A stretch of 64,000 nucleotides of DNA from Cristatella mucedo (Eukaryota; Bryozoa; Phylactolaemata; Cristatellidae). The stretch is from NCBI GenBank assembly GCA_009760855.2, contig WPIO01000001.1, positions 3,120,001-3,184,000 on the forward strand. The letters run 5' to 3'. Numbering within the stretch: position 1 is the stretch's first letter; each line of letters starts with the position of its first letter. The notes under the pieces were generated by a model. It was not told where the DNA came from and searched no databases. It saw only the letters and a program-made list of their open reading frames with translations. The translations under genes were made by a program, and so were the position numbers. Shown piece by piece: positions 37,046-49,491 of the stretch.

Positions 37046-37812
37046 TTGGGTATCAGCTTCCTTAGCGAATGATTAGTAAAGCCTACTGTCTTATATGTGG
37101 CCTTCGGCCAGCTTGCTATTCACACTCGCTAAGTTTCTTCATTAAATCTTCATTTCTTCTTTAAGATGGCTATTCAACCGTTTACCAACTAGCTGTCGAT
37201 GGAGGTTTTTAACGCTCTCACCCAAGTCAACGGATGTTCATGCGTTGTTTGCTCGTACTTCCGCAGTAAATCGCTGCCAATAAGCCGACGTGCGATGCGC
37301 TCGCTTTAGCATTCACGATGGATCAACAGAATTACCACTGCGGCGACGCCGGCCCTGCGAGGGTCCCGGTCTCCGCAGCTGCTTACAATTCGAGAGCCCT
37401 TGCAGAGCTCTCTCACCGTTCACCTGGCGCTTTGACCTTCTCGCCGACCGGGGCACCTCGTGCCGAGGTACCACGATGCCTCCTCGACCGCTCCGCTCGA
37501 GAGCTTTAGCCGCTAGGCTTTTCCGGCCGCAGCGAACCAGGTGGCTCGGAGCTCGCTGCTGCTGCCTCCGCGTAAACACTCACGGTAGCGAGCCGGGCGG
37601 CTACGGTCTGAGCGGCCGGCGAGAACCGGGTGGCGGCGACATTCCTCCATTGGGTGGTGGTGCAGAGGAGACCGAGAAATTACCCGACAGGCCTTCGAAG
37701 CAGCCGCGAAGCACTCTCGCTGCTGGTGCTGGTGCTGCTCTTGAAGCTTGGCCCGGACGCTGCTCTGAACTCGGCGGCGGCAGCGGCGGCGGCTACTCAA
37801 CGAAAAGCTCCT
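37046..37812. other. CpG-rich block without a recognised gene
   Basis: From about 37300 the DNA becomes CpG-rich and repeat-poor. A 192-codon plus frame (37290-37868) runs into the minisatellite and has no domain. It may be a promoter-like CpG region. Confidence 0.3.
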
Positions 37813-38120
37813 CAGCCCCTTCCAAGAGCCATGTAAAAGCCTCTCAGCCCCTTCCGAGAGCCATGTAAAAGCCGCTCAGCCCCTTCCGAGAGCCATGTAA
37901 AAGCCTCCCAGCCCCTTCCGAGAGCCATGTAAAAGCCTCTCAGCCCCTTCCGAGATCCATGTAAAAGCCCCTCAGCCCCTTCCGAGAGCCATGTAAAAGC
38001 GCCTCAGCCCCTTCCGAGAGCCATGTAAAAGCCCCTCAGCCCCTTCCGAGAGCCATGTAAAAGCCCCTCAGCCCCTTCCGAGAGCAATGTAAAAGCCCCT
38101 CAGCCCCTTCCGAGAGCAAT
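37813..38120. repeat. 32-bp minisatellite, about 9.6 copies
   Basis: Units start exactly every 32 bp from 37813 (37845, 37877 and so on to 38101). The unit has CAGCCCCTTCCGAGAGCC then ATGTAAAAGCCCCT. Copies differ by single bases. The last three carry GCAATG or shared changes, suggesting recent expansion at the right end. Confidence 0.97.
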
Positions 38121-38531
38121 GCCCGAGATGCGCTGCCGATCGTGCAGAGGGCACGGCCGCGAGCGCACTCATCAGCTGAGCGCCGGCCATTGGCCGGAGA
38201 TAGAGCACTGATTGTTGAACGTTGAGCGTCGATCATTGATCGAGCATCAATCGTTAATTGCAGATTGAGCCAAGTCCGTGGCGTTCGCGAGCCAACCTAG
38301 ACGTCCGCTGGTTCGAGGAGCTGCACTGTCAGCCTCAAATAGATACGCTTCGCCCCAACGTCCTCGGCGGATATCGTTGGATAGCTATGGACGCGAGACG
38401 CGAGGATCGTCGCGGTTGGAAGCTGTGCTCGATGCCAGCCTACGACGGCAATACGAAGGTAGGGCTGACTCGACAGCCCCGTCAATATTTAGCGGCCGCC
38501 ACCCCGCTTGCAGTGGGCAATAAATAAAAAA
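38121..38531. other. GC-rich, no recognised gene
   Basis: Short open frames only. ATTGATCGAGCATCAATC-type text at about 38233-38255 forms a small imperfect palindrome. Confidence 0.3.
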
Positions 38532-38676
38532 TCTCAGCTGATTTACCTCAGGCTCATTTGCTCAGCGGCAGCGCTTGCATTTGGCACGGTAGAAGAATCA
38601 CCCGACTGCAGGATTCGAACCCACGACCTCTGTTGTGAAGAGCGAGCACATTACCTCCCCGGGCTATGACGGCCCA
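38532..38676 (-). mobile_element. tRNA-derived SINE, family 1, minus strand
   Basis: On the minus strand, GTCATAGCCCGGGGAGGTAA is the A-box side and GGTTCGAATCCTGCAG contains a perfect B-box. The tail is altered but ends with TAAATCAGCTGAGA. Confidence 0.75.
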
Positions 38677-38679
38677 GTG

Positions 38680-38757
38680 AAGGATGGCCTGCCGCTGCAC
38701 GCTCGAACCCGCGACCTGGGTCGTCAGAACGAGCACCTTACCCCCGGGGGCATTACA
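38680..38757 (-). mobile_element. Partial second SINE head, minus strand
   Basis: The minus strand shows CCCCCGGGGGTAAGGTGCTC then GGTCGCGGGTTCGAGCGTGC, which is a complete pol III head with a B-box but no SINE body. It lies immediately upstream of the preceding SINE, as a tandem or dimeric head. Confidence 0.6.
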
Positions 38758-39832
38758 CCTGGAGCAGTAGAGGTTGAGCTCGCGTCCACTCGCGCCGGAC
38801 GTCGTCGGACCGTGCGATTCTCGGCAGATGTCGCGGTGCCGACGAATGCTCCGAAAGGCTCCGTCAAAATGGACGTCTTGTCCTGGGCTCGCGCCGACCT
38901 TCACACGCGAAGGGGGATGGCAGCGAATAAGTCTGGGTGCTCCTTCGCCTCCATCGGACAAATCCCCGCTCGGTCGACGCCGCAGGCTGCTGGTACGGCG
39001 CGCTGCGGGCATGACCCTTAGGGCCCCTGCTAGAAGGCCCGAGCGGGTACAGTTTTCGGGGACTGCCTCGCGTCGTTTCGCCAGCGCCATCTATTGGAAG
39101 TCGCCCACCCCCAGCTGGCTGGCTCTGCTCATGGGAGTCGGTCATTTGAGCCAGGTGCTAAACATGGGCCACTCGCAGGCCGAAGCCTTTGACACTAATT
39201 TGAGTCCGAGCTGTGAACGTTCGACGGTGCTCAGGCGTTCGTTAGCCCGGAGGATCGCATAACCGCTCGCTAAAGAACGTAGGGTGACGCCGGATTTTCT
39301 GGCAAAGTGACTAACTACTGGGCATTGCCTCCATTGCTGCCTTCGAGGTGACCGCAGCTTGTGGGATAAATTTCATTTGGTCACGCTTCTGACTAGATTA
39401 GCATCGCCCGGACAAAATCCTTGAGCGTCTGCGTACCGGCGGAGCCGATAGCGGATAACAAATGGCTGCCGAAGCTGCAGACAAATGGCCGCCTGCGAGC
39501 GTGGAGACGGGCCCCAGATACAATCTCTTAAGCGACTTGAGCTCAAGTCGGTAGACATGCATTCTGGGTGCTTGCTGAAATGTCAATGCCTAGTTTATCA
39601 GTTGTAAGCCCTGTGCGTAATGTGGCGGGAGTGTCGCTCGGGCGCGATACCGGCTGGCGCTGAGTCACATACTTGTAGTGTGTCGCCCCGAACGTGCTGG
39701 CGACCTCACGAAGCTAGCTGTCCTCGCCAGGTAGCGCTCCCGATAAACAGCAGCCGAGCGCCCGAGCGAGCCGCCTCTATAACTGCATCGAGCCGTGTCT
39801 TCAAAGCGACGCACGCGAAGACGACCGTGGAA
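38758..39832. other. No recognisable gene
   Basis: GC-rich DNA with overlapping open frames on both strands (38774-39262 +, 38554-39090 -) that have no domain. Part of these frames is SINE sequence. Confidence 0.3.
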
Positions 39833-39940
39833 GATAATAATGATAATAGTAATAATAATGATAATAAAAATGCACTTTATAAAGCGCCCTCAGAGAACTC
39901 AATCTCTTCTTAGGCGATTTACATTTGCTGCAAATGGTCG
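39833..39940 (-). mobile_element. Solo LINE 3' end, minus strand
   Basis: The (ATT)n tail is at 39833-39870, followed by the hairpin TATAAAGCGCCCTCAGAGAA and GCGATTTACATTTGCTGC. Nothing further of the element is present. Confidence 0.75.
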
Positions 39941-40911
39941 TCACGAAAGACGAGTACGCCAAAAACCGGCTCCGAACCGTAGTTCGATGCTGCCGCATTT
40001 CAATGCTGACAGCGGAGTTCTTGCTTGGATCTTTCCGCTCGCTCGCCTGCGCTAAATACCACAGCAGCCGACCGTCGTTGACAATTGCGACATCCTACGA
40101 CCGACTAGCTCCTCGTGCCATGTCAAAATCGCTCGCGAGCCACCACGTTCGACGAACGCTCCCCACTCATCCGAGGCTCCGCCGCAGGGCGGCTTCGCTA
40201 GGCGAAGCCAAGATCGAATGCTACCCAGCCACCGCCATCGCTACTGGCTTCTGCGGTTACTTCGTGAGTGGCGCATGACTGCATCAGCTCTGACTCGCTA
40301 GCACCTGTCGCCACGCCGACTTCGGCAACAAGCCAGTCGAAGCTCGACCTGTGGCGAGCGAATGTAGCATTCTCGAATCTGCAGGCAGCGGAACCCGTCG
40401 CACCAGCGAGGGGACTGCGGACTTCGAAATGCATCCGCCGCTCGCTCGCTGAGCGGCTAGAGTGAGCACTAACACCCGTGCATCTCGGCGCTCCGGTGCA
40501 TCTCGGCGCTTCGGGCATACCTCGGCGGGACGTTTCACACCTCGGGGTCACCGAGCTTCGTACCGCCGATTCTAGCAGCTCGAGTTTCTTGCTTTCACGT
40601 CTCTCGCTCAGCATTAACAGCTCTCAGCATGCGCTGCTCGGGAGAAGCTCTCGGAGCGAGCGGGCATTTGAAAAGCTAAGCTCGCTGCTCTTCCGATCGC
40701 CACTGCAGTTCCGGGAGCCATAAAAAAGGCTCTCTGGCTATATTAAATTCCACGCCGATATCAAAACTGGAATAAACGAGAAGGGATACAATGTGCCGCA
40801 CTAGACGCTGCGCCTGATAATGCTGCTCTTGGGCTCGTCTTGAAAGGTCCAGTGCCAAGATGTTACCCATATATGGTGACTTGCCAAAAGCTGGCAGTGA
40901 CCTCCTGAGTT
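39941..40911. other. GC-rich, no recognised gene
   Basis: Overlapping open frames on both strands, without domains. A small repeat of GTGCATCTCGGCGCT occurs near 40477-40512. Confidence 0.3.
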
Positions 40912-41003
40912 TATAATAATAATAATAATGATAATGCACTTGATAAAGCGCTCTCAGAGAACTCAATCTCTTTCTAGGCGCTTTGCATTTGGTGCAAAGG
41001 GAA
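40912..41003 (-). mobile_element. Solo LINE 3' end, minus strand
   Basis: An (ATT)n tail, then GATAAAGCGCTCTCAGAGAA and TTTCTAGGCGCTTTGCATTT: the terminal hairpin, nearly perfect. Confidence 0.8.
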
Positions 41004-41770
41004 TTTCTCGTCACTCGACGAGCCAATCAGAGTCGCTGTATTGTCGAACGGCCGCGTCGATGCACGAGCTCGCGCCAAGGCCGAGCGAGAAAGCAGCCGG
41101 GCGAAACGCACCCATTGACACGGAAACGCTATTGCAAATGTTTGTAAATGGGTCTCAGTCGGTGTGTGCAGCATTACCCTGGGCTCTTTTCAGCTCTGCA
41201 CTCCGCCTCCTTTTTTCGAGAGCTGTCCTCGAAAATGGCGACCACCATCCAGTAGCACACCGCTTCAGCCGACGGCTTCCTCTATTATTGCCATCGATTT
41301 CATCGAACTCTCGGCGCCAAAAGCCATTTTGAGTGAATAAAAATATAAAATAAATCGAGATCCGCTTCCTTGGCTTGCAATAGCACACAAATGACGAAAC
41401 AAGAGCGCCTCAAACTGGTCCGGCAGGCAGGCTCTGCTAAACTAGTCGAGCTCGAGGCACATTTAATGCGGTTTCTTTTGCGTCCGCCATGAACCTTCAC
41501 ATTCAGATTATTTTCATTTAGGAAAGCCGTGCACACAGTTGGGTTCGCTTTTAGTTTCTCTCTAGCAGCTTGCGGAATACTTGAGTCGACTTTTCCTGAG
41601 CAGCCCTCGTATCCGGTAGCAGAAGAGTGCAATGTCACTCGAGCGATTGCAATTGGTTTCAAGTATCTAAAGCCTAAAGTCTCACCTTAGTACACGGATG
41701 GTGCATGGGAGGGCTGAGGAAAGCAGAGACATTACTGAATCAAGCAACTCGTAGTGTTATGCATAGGTGA
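41004..41770. other. No recognisable gene
   Basis: Mid-GC DNA with no domain-bearing frame. Confidence 0.35.
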
Positions 41771-42847
<1,077 letters not shown>

Positions 42848-43617
42848 ACTGCGTTGCTCTTTTAAGGAGCACTGAGCGATGCAGCCGAAGGATTGGCCAT
42901 TTAATTCGAAGCCGGAGCACCGAAGGCGGAGGAGGAGGAGAAGGATGAGGAAGAGCAGGAGGAGGAGGAAGTGCTAACGGAGAACGAGCGCACTTTGTCC
43001 GCATGGCCTAATGCGAGGTTGCAGCAATGCCGGAAATGGCGGTTCGTGCTATATTTATTTGGTGCCGCTCGACGCTGCCAGCTAATTGACCGCAGAGCGC
43101 CGCCGATGGCATCCAGGTGCTGGAAGCATCTCCCGGGAGCCCCCGCGTCGTTATCATCGAAGCGCGAGCTGTCGAATTCTGCGGGGGCTCGCCGCGGGCA
43201 GACGCCGCCAGCCGCAGCAGGCGCGGAGGGCGGCAGGTACCTGGCGTCTGTCCCGTCGGCTTCTTCCGCTAACTCGTCGCTCGGAAGGCGGCGTCGCGGC
43301 GAGAAAAAGCGCTCGTGTGCTAGCTCAGCCAAGCGACGTTGAAGCTAGCTAGCTCTTAATCAAAAGTGCGAAAACCGGACTCGCTCAGAACTAGCTGCCC
43401 CGCCCCTGGACGAATCTCTTCGCAAAGTAAGTAGGTAGAGATGGGTCGAGATAAGACGCACCTTGGTTATATAAGTGGCGGCAGAGAAGCCTTGGCAGTG
43501 CTCGTGTCGCTCGCGCGGCGGTCACTGCCGCGTCGCCCGCTGCCCCGCGACCCGCGACGTGCGAGCGGCGGCCGAGCGCCGTGCCAAAACCAGAACGGGG
43601 ACTTCGAACGAGACTTA
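42848..43617. other. GC-rich, no recognised gene; holds one copy of a direct repeat
   Basis: A GGA-rich patch is at 42920-42972. The segment 43267-43358 has a related copy at 45141-45228. No domain is found in the open frames (up to 143 codons). Confidence 0.35.
43267..43358 (+). repeat. Direct repeat, copy 1 of 2
   Basis: CGCTAACTCGTCGCTCGG, GGCGGCGTCGCGGCGAG and GCGACGTTGAAGCTAGCT occur in the same order at 45141-45228, about 1.87 kb downstream, with perhaps 85% identity. Confidence 0.8.
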
Positions 43618-43700
43618 ATAAAAAAAATAATAATAATAATACACGTCATAAAGCGCCCTCAGAAAACTCAAATCTGTTTCTAGGCGTTCGCAGGGCCTCG
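43618..43700 (-). mobile_element. Solo LINE 3' end, minus strand
   Basis: The (ATT)n tail at 43618-43641 is followed by CATAAAGCGCCCTCAGAAAA and TTTCTAGGCG, after which the match stops. Confidence 0.7.
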
Positions 43701-44210
43701 CTCTGGTATTGCCCCCCCCCCCCCCCTGCAGGCCTTCCTTTACACGCGCTCCAAATAGAAAGCACGTTCGGCACGTTAGATAGAATTGCACACTCGATGA
43801 GGCTGGATTAGCATCCCGGCGGTACTGTATTCCAGGTCAAATAACCTATTAAGCAGCTCTAATGTGCAATACCCATTTAAACTAACAATAGCCCCACGTA
43901 CCCAAAATAAAGCAAGTGCACAGCTGTAGTAGCGTTCCTAGCTGAATCTATAAAAAATGACTGCCCCGTCTAAAAAATGCCTTGCATTCGGGCGCTAAGT
44001 CCAAGGACAGTCAAGAATTGTATAGCGCTTAACATTTGCACATGCTACTCATTAATTTGCACAGCTTGGCAAACCTCTCATTGCAACTACCCAGATTCTG
44101 CATTGTTGGCCTCACTGCACTCCCACGCCAGAGCAACCAGGAACAAACTGGTTGAGTGTGAGCATCCCTATTAAAGTAAAGAAAAAGTAAAATACAATAA
44201 AGGTCAGCGG
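43701..44210. other. No recognisable gene
   Basis: Contains a homopolymer of C at about 43711-43726. Otherwise unique-looking. Confidence 0.35.
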
Positions 44211-44335
44211 ATTCAAAAGCCTCATTAGTATAGCGGCAGAAGAGCCTTGATAGCTATCAACACCGCTAGCCACGGGCATTACAGAATTGCCCGCTGCAGG
44301 ACTCAAACCCACTACTTTGGAAGTGAAGTTGGTTA
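44211..44335 (-). mobile_element. Degenerate family 1 SINE, minus strand
   Basis: GAAGAGCCTTGATAGCTATC and the B-box complement GGACTCAAACCC (44298-44309) mark a family 1 SINE whose head is lost. Confidence 0.55.
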
Positions 44336-44460
44336 AAGCCTTGGCTTTACTTAGTGCTTTTTGGAGTAAAGTTGTGGCTTGCGCTTTTTGCAGCCGCTTG
44401 CCACAAGAGCCGAGGGAACATTGAGCAACGTCGAAAGTCAAATTGACTTAGCGAACACCG

Positions 44461-44878
44461 CCTCTCCCCCCTCTCTCTCTCTCTCTACCCTCTCTCTTCC
44501 TCTCCCACTCTCTCCCTCTCGCTCCCTCCCTCTCCCTCTCCATTTCCCTCCCTTCCTCCTTCTCTCTCTCTCTTTGCCTCTCCCTCGCTCTATCCCTATC
44601 TGTCCCCCTCTCTCTCTCCCTCTTTTTCTCTCTCTCTCTCCCTCTTTCTCTCTCTCTCTCTCCCTCTCCCTCCCTCCCTTTCTCTCTCCGTCTCTCTATC
44701 TCTATCATCTGTCTCCTTCTCTCTCTCTCTATCTGTCTCCCCCGCTCTCCTTTCTCTTTCGCTCTCTCTCTCCCTTTCTCCCTCTCTCTTTTCCTTTCAC
44801 TTTCTCTCCCTCTCTCTCTTTCGCTCTCCCTCCGCCTCCCTCTCTTTCTCTCTCTCTCTTCCTCTCTCCCTCTCTCCA

Positions 44879-44909
<31 letters not shown>

Positions 44910-45070
44910 TCCTCTCTCCCTCTCTCTTTCTCTCTCTCCCTCTCTATCTCTATCTCCCTCTCTCTATCTCTATCTGTCTCCTTCGCTCTCTCTCTCTCTG
45001 TCTCTCTTTCTCTATCTCTGTTTCTGCCTCTGTCTTCTGTCTCTCTCTCTCTCTATCTGTCTCTCTCTCG
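44461..45070. repeat. 0.6-kb pyrimidine-rich (CT)n tract
   Basis: Imperfect CT, CCCT and CTAT repeats on the + strand, the reverse polarity to the purine tract 1.6 kb upstream. Confidence 0.95.
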
Positions 45071-45140
45071 CCGCCGACAGGTGGCTTCAGTCCCTAGAAA
45101 CTGCCTGCCGATCTTACTTCCTTTCACCGTCCGCTTCATA

Positions 45141-45228
45141 CGCTAACTCGTCGCTAGGGAGGCGGCGTCGCGGCGAGGAAAACGCTGGTGCGCAAGCTCC
45201 GCCAGGCGACGTTGAAGCTAGCTCTTGA
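45141..45228 (+). repeat. Direct repeat, copy 2 of 2
   Basis: Partner of 43267-43358, lying just right of the pyrimidine tract. Downstream sequence diverges after GAAGCTAGCTCTT. Confidence 0.8.
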
Positions 45229-45657
45229 TATCGAGCACGATGTATTGAGCACGCGCTGTCGGTGTACCGACCGCTTGTCGTGCCTCGCACCAAGTTGCAA
45301 TCCCTAGGTGATTGCGCGGCCAGTTCAGTTCGTAGGCACCGAAAGCCCAGAGCTTCCGGCTTCTGTCGCCATTAACGTCGTGCGTCCTCGTGCAAGTCTC
45401 AGGTACAGATGAAGGAGTTCCGCTCAGCTTTAACCGGCACGCCCATGTGCCCGTCTTTGTGCTAGATGTGCCCGATGATTAAGTGCACGTTGCTGACCAT
45501 AGATCTGACTAGCTGACCAGCGGCTCCCGAGAGTCCTTAGAGAGCTCTTTGGTGCAACCTGCGGTTGCATGAAACCCGTTCCTCGTTACTCACTGTAGCA
45601 CTTGCTGGGTCCGTGTTAACTGCTTTTTGCTACACTCAGCGCGCTATCATTAAAGAA
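45229..45657. other. No recognisable gene
   Basis: Unique-looking DNA without a meaningful open frame. Confidence 0.35.
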
Positions 45658-45810
45658 GCTTAGCTGATTTAATAGCCTCATTTATATCTGGTGACAGGAG
45701 AGCATTCACGGCTATCACCGCCGCTTGCAGCGGGCGATGCAGAGCTGCCCACTGCAAGACTCAAACCCGTGACCTGGGTCGGGAAGAGCGAGCATCTTAC
45801 CTCCTGGGCA
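45658..45810 (-). mobile_element. tRNA-derived SINE, family 1, minus strand
   Basis: On the minus strand, TTTGCCCAGGAGGTAAGATG is the A-box side, GGTCACGGGTTTGAGTCTTG the B-box (one substitution) and GAGGCTATTAAATCAGCTA the tail. Confidence 0.75.
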
Positions 45811-45844
45811 AAGAATCAGTACATTAAACCGCTGACCACATGCT

Positions 45845-45898
45845 ACATTTACAGCATGCTTAAAGTGCCTCGAAAAGAGACTCAATTCTGCTAGGGAT
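45845..45898 (+). mobile_element. LINE 3' end remnant
   Basis: TTAAAGTGCCTCGAAAAGAG and ACTCAATTCTGCTAGGGATC keep the outline of the terminal hairpin. The tail is lost. Confidence 0.45.
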
Positions 45899-45924
45899 CT
45901 CTATGGTAGCCGATTTATGGTCAA

Positions 45925-47450
45925 AATGAAGTGGATTGCAGCTGATTGCAGTATTATCCACGGCTATTACAGTCGATTGTTGTGCATCAAGCCAGTGCGA
46001 GGGTTCAGAATAGCTCGAGATTTTCTTGAGTGCAATTTGACAGAGCTTACTGTAGCAAGCGTTGCTGTGGCGAGCAATCCTAACTGAAAGTTCTAGCGTC
46101 CGATTTCTAGCATCCGATTTCTGATTTAGATTTTCGACGGACTGTAACTAATGGTTTTAGCATGACAATTGCTGTAAATTTACCAAATCAATTAGCTGCG
46201 AATGGTTTCGAATAGTTTGGATTCAATTTAAATGAAGCGAATTTTATTCGCAATGAAAATCGGTGAATTGCGGTGAATCGACTCTGGCCATTGTGATCGA
46301 TTGCTGCGTGTTGACCTGGTTGCGCGTTGGCAGTTGGTTGACATTTGCCGGTTGCACTTTAATAAACCAAGCGCACTATGGCACATATTAGTAAAACTTG
46401 GAGCATCGAGCATTCAATTTCTGGGCATATTTTCGTCGATCGAAGTGGATATCGGAATTGGCCACACAGGGCAGTACTGTCGCTTTCGGTGCGTTGCACG
46501 GGAATTTCCCAGTCTATTGTCGCGAAATAGCACGAGTACGCGGTACAGGGAAGGTAGAGTGATACGCAATCAAAATTAGAGCTTCTAGCGTACGGTTTCA
46601 AGTCATTTAAAGGGGGATTGCTGTCGATTGAGGTGGATGACAACTTTGGCCAGGGCCCTTGCAGTAGATTACAGTGTATTTTCCGAGAACGCGCGTGAGC
46701 AACGGCGTAACATTTTATTTTGTGGGTGCAATTTAAACTGAGCCTAGATTCATAAGCAATCTATATTCGTACATGCGCAATATCTTGAATTCAAATGGTT
46801 GCATCCATTAGACAGTGTGCTTCAATATGCAATCGAGCTTGGAGCTTTGCATAACCTATTTATTGGAGATTTGGGGTGGATTCGAGTTAGTCAGCATTAC
46901 TGGTGCCAGCCGTTGCTTTCGATTGCAATTCATTGCACAAGAGCGCCCGTGCCTATGTTCGTGAAATTTTGCGAGTGCATGCCGAGTTTACTTACTGTAG
47001 TATGCAATCAGAGATAGAGCTTCTTACGTAGGCTTTCTGGTCGTTTCGCTGCGGATTAAGTGGATTGCGGAGGATTGTGGTATTGGCCCTTGCCACTGTA
47101 GGCGGTTGCAGTGGGTTGAATAATTTGTTAATTTTTATATAATTGCATAATTTTGTAAATACAGTTGAAGGACGGCGGGATGTAAAATGCAATCCAAGTT
47201 ATATCTTCGTGCAGGAAAGATTCTGGCGGGTTTGCGGTATATTGCAGTGGACTGCGGCAGTAGCCCGTGTCTTTACAGTCCGCCAGCACTGGCGTCATTA
47301 GCGCAATTGCAAGGGATTTGGCGGATGTAGTACAACGATAGCTTACTGCAGTAAGTATCATTTAAAGTTTGAGCTTCGCGCCGCAGATTTCTGGTTGACT
47401 TTTGCTTGCGTAGAGTTGATTGCGGCAACGCGTTGCATTTCACATTGACG
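45925..47450. repeat. Diverged long tandem repeats, about 350-500 bp spacing
   Basis: Related strings recur: TTACTGTAG or TTACTGCAG at about 46048, 46990 and 47344; AGAGCTTC or TGAGCTTC followed by a CGTA and a TTTC block at about 46577, 47017 and 47371; and GTGGATTGCGG-type text several times. The copies are old and uneven in length. A dot plot is needed to set the unit. No gene is visible. Confidence 0.45.
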
Positions 47451-47862
47451 AGAAGAGTAAACTGGCGATTTCCACGGTCTATTACTAGTGTGCCGTAATA
47501 GCCGCAGCGGCGAACAAGTTTAATAAAGCGTTGGCGTTGCACGCGAAATCGAAGATGGACGGCTATTGAAGATTCCCCTGCTTCGATTGCGAGTAGGTCC
47601 ACCACGTCACGAACTCCACGCGTTCGAAGGCGCGCCTAGCTAGATCTTGGCTTCCTGCCAACGAACGATGAAACGATGTCGCCGTTGCGAAATAGCTGCG
47701 AGAGTTACGTAGGCTGGAGTCCCGTAGATAGATAAATCTCGAGAAATCTCGCGAAGCTGGCAACAATCGTTCAGTGAGAAAGAGAGGTGGAGCTAATGCG
47801 GAGGCTCCAGCCTCCGCCGCCGCCGCCGCCTCCGGTAGGACGCGCCCCTTGTGCACGAGAAT

Positions 47863-47865
47863 CGC

Positions 47866-47941
<76 letters not shown>

Positions 47942-47943
47942 GC
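47863..47943. repeat. (CCG)n trinucleotide tract, about 80 bp
   Basis: CCG units with a few CAC interruptions, longest pure run at about 47883-47938. Poly-Ala, poly-Pro and poly-Arg frames are artefacts. Confidence 0.97.
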
Positions 47944-48887
47944 CGGAAAGCGCGACCTACCCAATTGAGTGGGTTGCGGGGCTGCAGCAACAATCCTGGC
48001 AATCGTGCGCCGTATTGCACAATCGCAGGATGACAGTGTGTGAGTCTTGCCGTCTTCTCGCAGAAAGGCACTCTGCGACGGGCAGTTTTCGTATCTCTGG
48101 GACTGGGTCGTGACACGTCACGCCCGGTGAATTCCGTTCGCTGCGGCGTGGCCCCGCGGGGGCCCTGCGCGGTACGAATGCCGATTTTATAGCCGGCCTT
48201 CCTCCTGAGCACTTTGTTGTAGCAGGGCATCGAACCGTTTCTCCTCTCAGCAATCGACACCGAGCTGCGAAGCGTGCTGCCTAGATGATCTGCTCGACCC
48301 CGCACTCGCCGTCGCCGAAGTGCAGAATGATTCAATTAGAATTGTCATCGTCGCAGCGGGCCACGCATTATCCGCCCTCTGCCCGATTTCGTGAAACATG
48401 TCGTCGACGCAATGCGAACAGTAAGCGACGGGCACGCGAACGATAGAATTTCGGCCCACGCGTTACGCCGAAATGGAGTTCTTTTCGCTATAGCGAATGG
48501 CGAATAGCGCCTAGTCAAGACAGCGGAACACTCGGTGCCAAGCAAGCTAGATGCGAGAGCTAGCGAGAGGGAATGCGAATCCCCGATGGGACGAAGCTCT
48601 CGCCGACAGGTGCGCGGCGTTTCCTCTCCAGCCGCTGGAGCTTTGGCAACTGCTCGACGGGCCGCCGTAGCGCCGCGCGAGGAAGGCGAGGCACGCGCAA
48701 GCGGAACTGAGTCAGAGCAGCTGGTTTCGTTAGAAATGCGATCGCACTCGCACAAACAGGAAGCGGTTGCGCGGTACAGAGCGCCGCCGACGTCGCCGAG
48801 TACTTTGACACGCTTACCGGATGCCAGACAGCCAGCGGGAGGCGAGGAGAAAGGGGGCGGGACGGATCAGCCACGCAGCCGCCGCGA

Positions 48888-48944
48888 GCGGCGAGACGCC
48901 GTGCGGCACGCGCGCACGCGCGCGCGCGCGCGGCGTCTCGCCGC
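48888..48944. repeat. Perfect 14-bp inverted repeat with alternating CG loop
   Basis: GCGGCGAGACGCCG at 48888-48901 and its exact complement at 48931-48944 enclose 29 bases rich in alternating CG/CA, which favours Z-DNA or cruciform structure. It resembles a GC-rich intrinsic terminator in shape, but this is eukaryotic DNA and no such role is implied. Confidence 0.85.
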
Positions 48945-49491
48945 ATGAAGCGCTGAAGCGAAAACAAGCAGAAATCCGCGAGCCGGAAGGTCGCAGGACG
49001 AGCAAATCGAGTTGCAGCCGCAAAAATAGCGCCGGCGCTCCGCGGAGAGATCGCAAAGCGGCGGCTAAGCAGGTGAAGACCGGTGCTCTCAGAGCTCGTT
49101 CGGGCAGCCATTGTCGCAAATTTGGCTGAATGCTGAGCAAACGGCCGATCGCGCTAGCCCACTCGAGCGCCGCCGCGAAGCTACAACATCCGGGTCCCAA
49201 CTGTCGCGGATAGTGGAGCGGGGGGGGGGCGGGCTGGCGGGCGGTGTGAGCGGTGGCTTTGTTATGGCTGTCGCGAATTCAAAGGAGTCGTCGGTTGACG
49301 GAGCGGTGGCGTGTAACGTGAACTACGACGGCTGACCATTTTCGGCACTTCCTTTCTAGCCGGCCTGCGCTGCTACTTGCTTCATTTTTACATTCCTCTG
49401 ACTCAGCTACGCTTTTCACTTTTTATTTGTTGCGTTTCAGTCGACCGCCGCATGCGTACCGGAAGCCATGTGGGCTTCAAGTGCGCTATGG

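Larger units (their letters stand above)
47451..49460. other. CpG-rich domain without a recognised gene
   Basis: Holds the CCG tract at 47863-47943, a hairpin at 48888-48944 and large overlapping open frames without domains on both strands. It is promoter-like in composition and may flank a gene lying outside or with unrecognised exons. Confidence 0.35.

Noticed and set aside
47774-48335. Poly-Ala/Pro/Arg proteins over the CCG tract
   Set aside because: Three frames of the same trinucleotide repeat on each strand, with no conserved sequence outside it.
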